64,000 nt of DNA from Bacteroides sp. OF04-15BH. Lineage in GTDB: Bacteria; Bacteroidota; Bacteroidia; Bacteroidales; Bacteroidaceae. The stretch lies in NCBI RefSeq assembly GCF_003477995.1, contig NZ_QUEM01000008.1:62001-126000 (forward strand), in the 5' to 3' direction. Of this stretch, positions 63,731-64,000 are shown piece by piece; position 1 is the first letter of the stretch, and every line of letters starts with the position of its first letter. The position numbers were made by a program, and so were the translations under genes. Under the pieces are notes generated by a model that worked only from the letters and a program-made list of their open reading frames with translations, did no database searches and was not told where the DNA came from.

Positions 63731-63851
63731 TGGCTTGATATTTTACAATCCAAATATTGCTTTCGTACAATATCTACATGCGGCAGAATCACGAAAAATA
63801 TCCGAGATGAATAACACTAATAATAATTTCAAATTTTTCTATTTATTGCAG

Positions 63852-64000
63852 TTACATTCCTCCTCCCAACACATGATAAAGTTTGATTACACTTTGTATG
63901 CGTTCAAAACGAGTTTGTAGCTGTTGCACTTCCGCTTCGAGAAGAGACTGTTGGGCGGTCAACACTTCCAGATAGGTGGCATTGGAATGACGCATAAGCG
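63852..64000 (-). CDS. TolC-family outer membrane efflux protein, C-terminus only
   Basis: The last 48 codons in the window read ...NATYLEVLTAQQSLLEAE... to LGGGM and a stop at 63852, the typical end of an outer membrane efflux protein (second helical repeat). The rest lies beyond 64000. It points to a tripartite efflux operon upstream of the rteA-like gene, the likely source of the permease and adaptor pieces. Confidence 0.82.
   Translation of the reverse strand, partial: LMRHSNATYLEVLTAQQSLLEAEVQQLQTRFERIQSVIKLYHVLGGGM

Larger units (their letters stand above)
30400..64000. mobile_element. CTnDOT-family integrative conjugative element (left boundary approximate, continues past the window)
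   Basis: The region contains, in CTnDOT order, the tra operon traA to traQ, divergent mobABC, rteC and an rteA-like remnant, with none of the chromosomal gene styles seen to the left. The left boundary lies somewhere between the small-RNA terminator (30353) and the first ICE gene (31165); I cannot fix the att site. The integrase is not in the window. Cargo and decay are concentrated at 55.8-64.0 kb. Confidence 0.85.

Overview
The window is from a Bacteroidales bacterium (gut Bacteroides/Parabacteroides/Prevotella type; genus not resolved). The evidence is promoters of the Bacteroidetes form (TTTG, about 19-20 nt, TAnnTTTG), two secreted proteins with type IX secretion C-terminal domains, a Bacteroidetes-style V-type ATPase operon with a DUF2764 subunit, a YfhO membrane protein, and a CTnDOT-type tra/mob/rteC conjugation module.

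Chromosomal part (1 to about 30.35 kb). It opens with the 3' part of metG (+). Two tandem T9SS-sorted Asp-box beta-propeller proteins follow (-). Next is an eight-gene surface-glycan operon running from 17.0 down to 8.05 kb (-): a Wzx-type flippase, five glycosyltransferases, a LicD-family phosphotransferase and a fused cytidylyltransferase/SDR enzyme resembling the CDP-ribitol synthases of Haemophilus capsule loci. It has a clear promoter at its head, a second one in front of the CDP-ribitol-type gene, and a terminator at its end. A seven-gene V-type ATPase operon (17.2-24.7 kb, +) carries residues expected for Na+ binding in its K subunit. Then come a thioredoxin, a GNAT/nitrilase fusion, YfhO and rpsO (all -). 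Diverging from rpsO is a promoter-terminator unit with no ORF, about 180 nt long, which I propose as a 6S-like RNA.

Integrative conjugative element (about 30.4 kb to the right edge and beyond). One end is a non-coding stretch with large hairpins, followed by a small-gene operon (31.2-35.1 kb, +) with PcfK/PcfJ-like proteins. The transfer operon traA to traQ plus a lysozyme runs on the - strand (51.4 down to 35.2 kb), and mobABC diverges from it (52.1-55.8 kb, +) across a palindrome-rich region that may hold oriT. traN is split by a complete 2,488-bp group II intron. The intron-encoded reverse transcriptase looks intact but its HNH domain has lost key residues.

Accessory and decayed part of the ICE (55.8-64.0 kb). 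Where CTnDOT-like elements usually carry the excision operon there is instead an AT-rich cargo pair: an AAA/DUF4143 ATPase and a large KAP-family NTPase with an in-frame stop just before its Walker B motif. Then follow rteC, a RibD/DHFR-like gene behind a structured leader with its own leader peptide, and a scrambled block. That block joins an rteA-like sensor-kinase N-terminus to pieces of an ABC permease and an efflux adaptor, next to the C-terminus of a TolC-family protein. The transfer genes look usable, but regulation and excision appear damaged or moved elsewhere.
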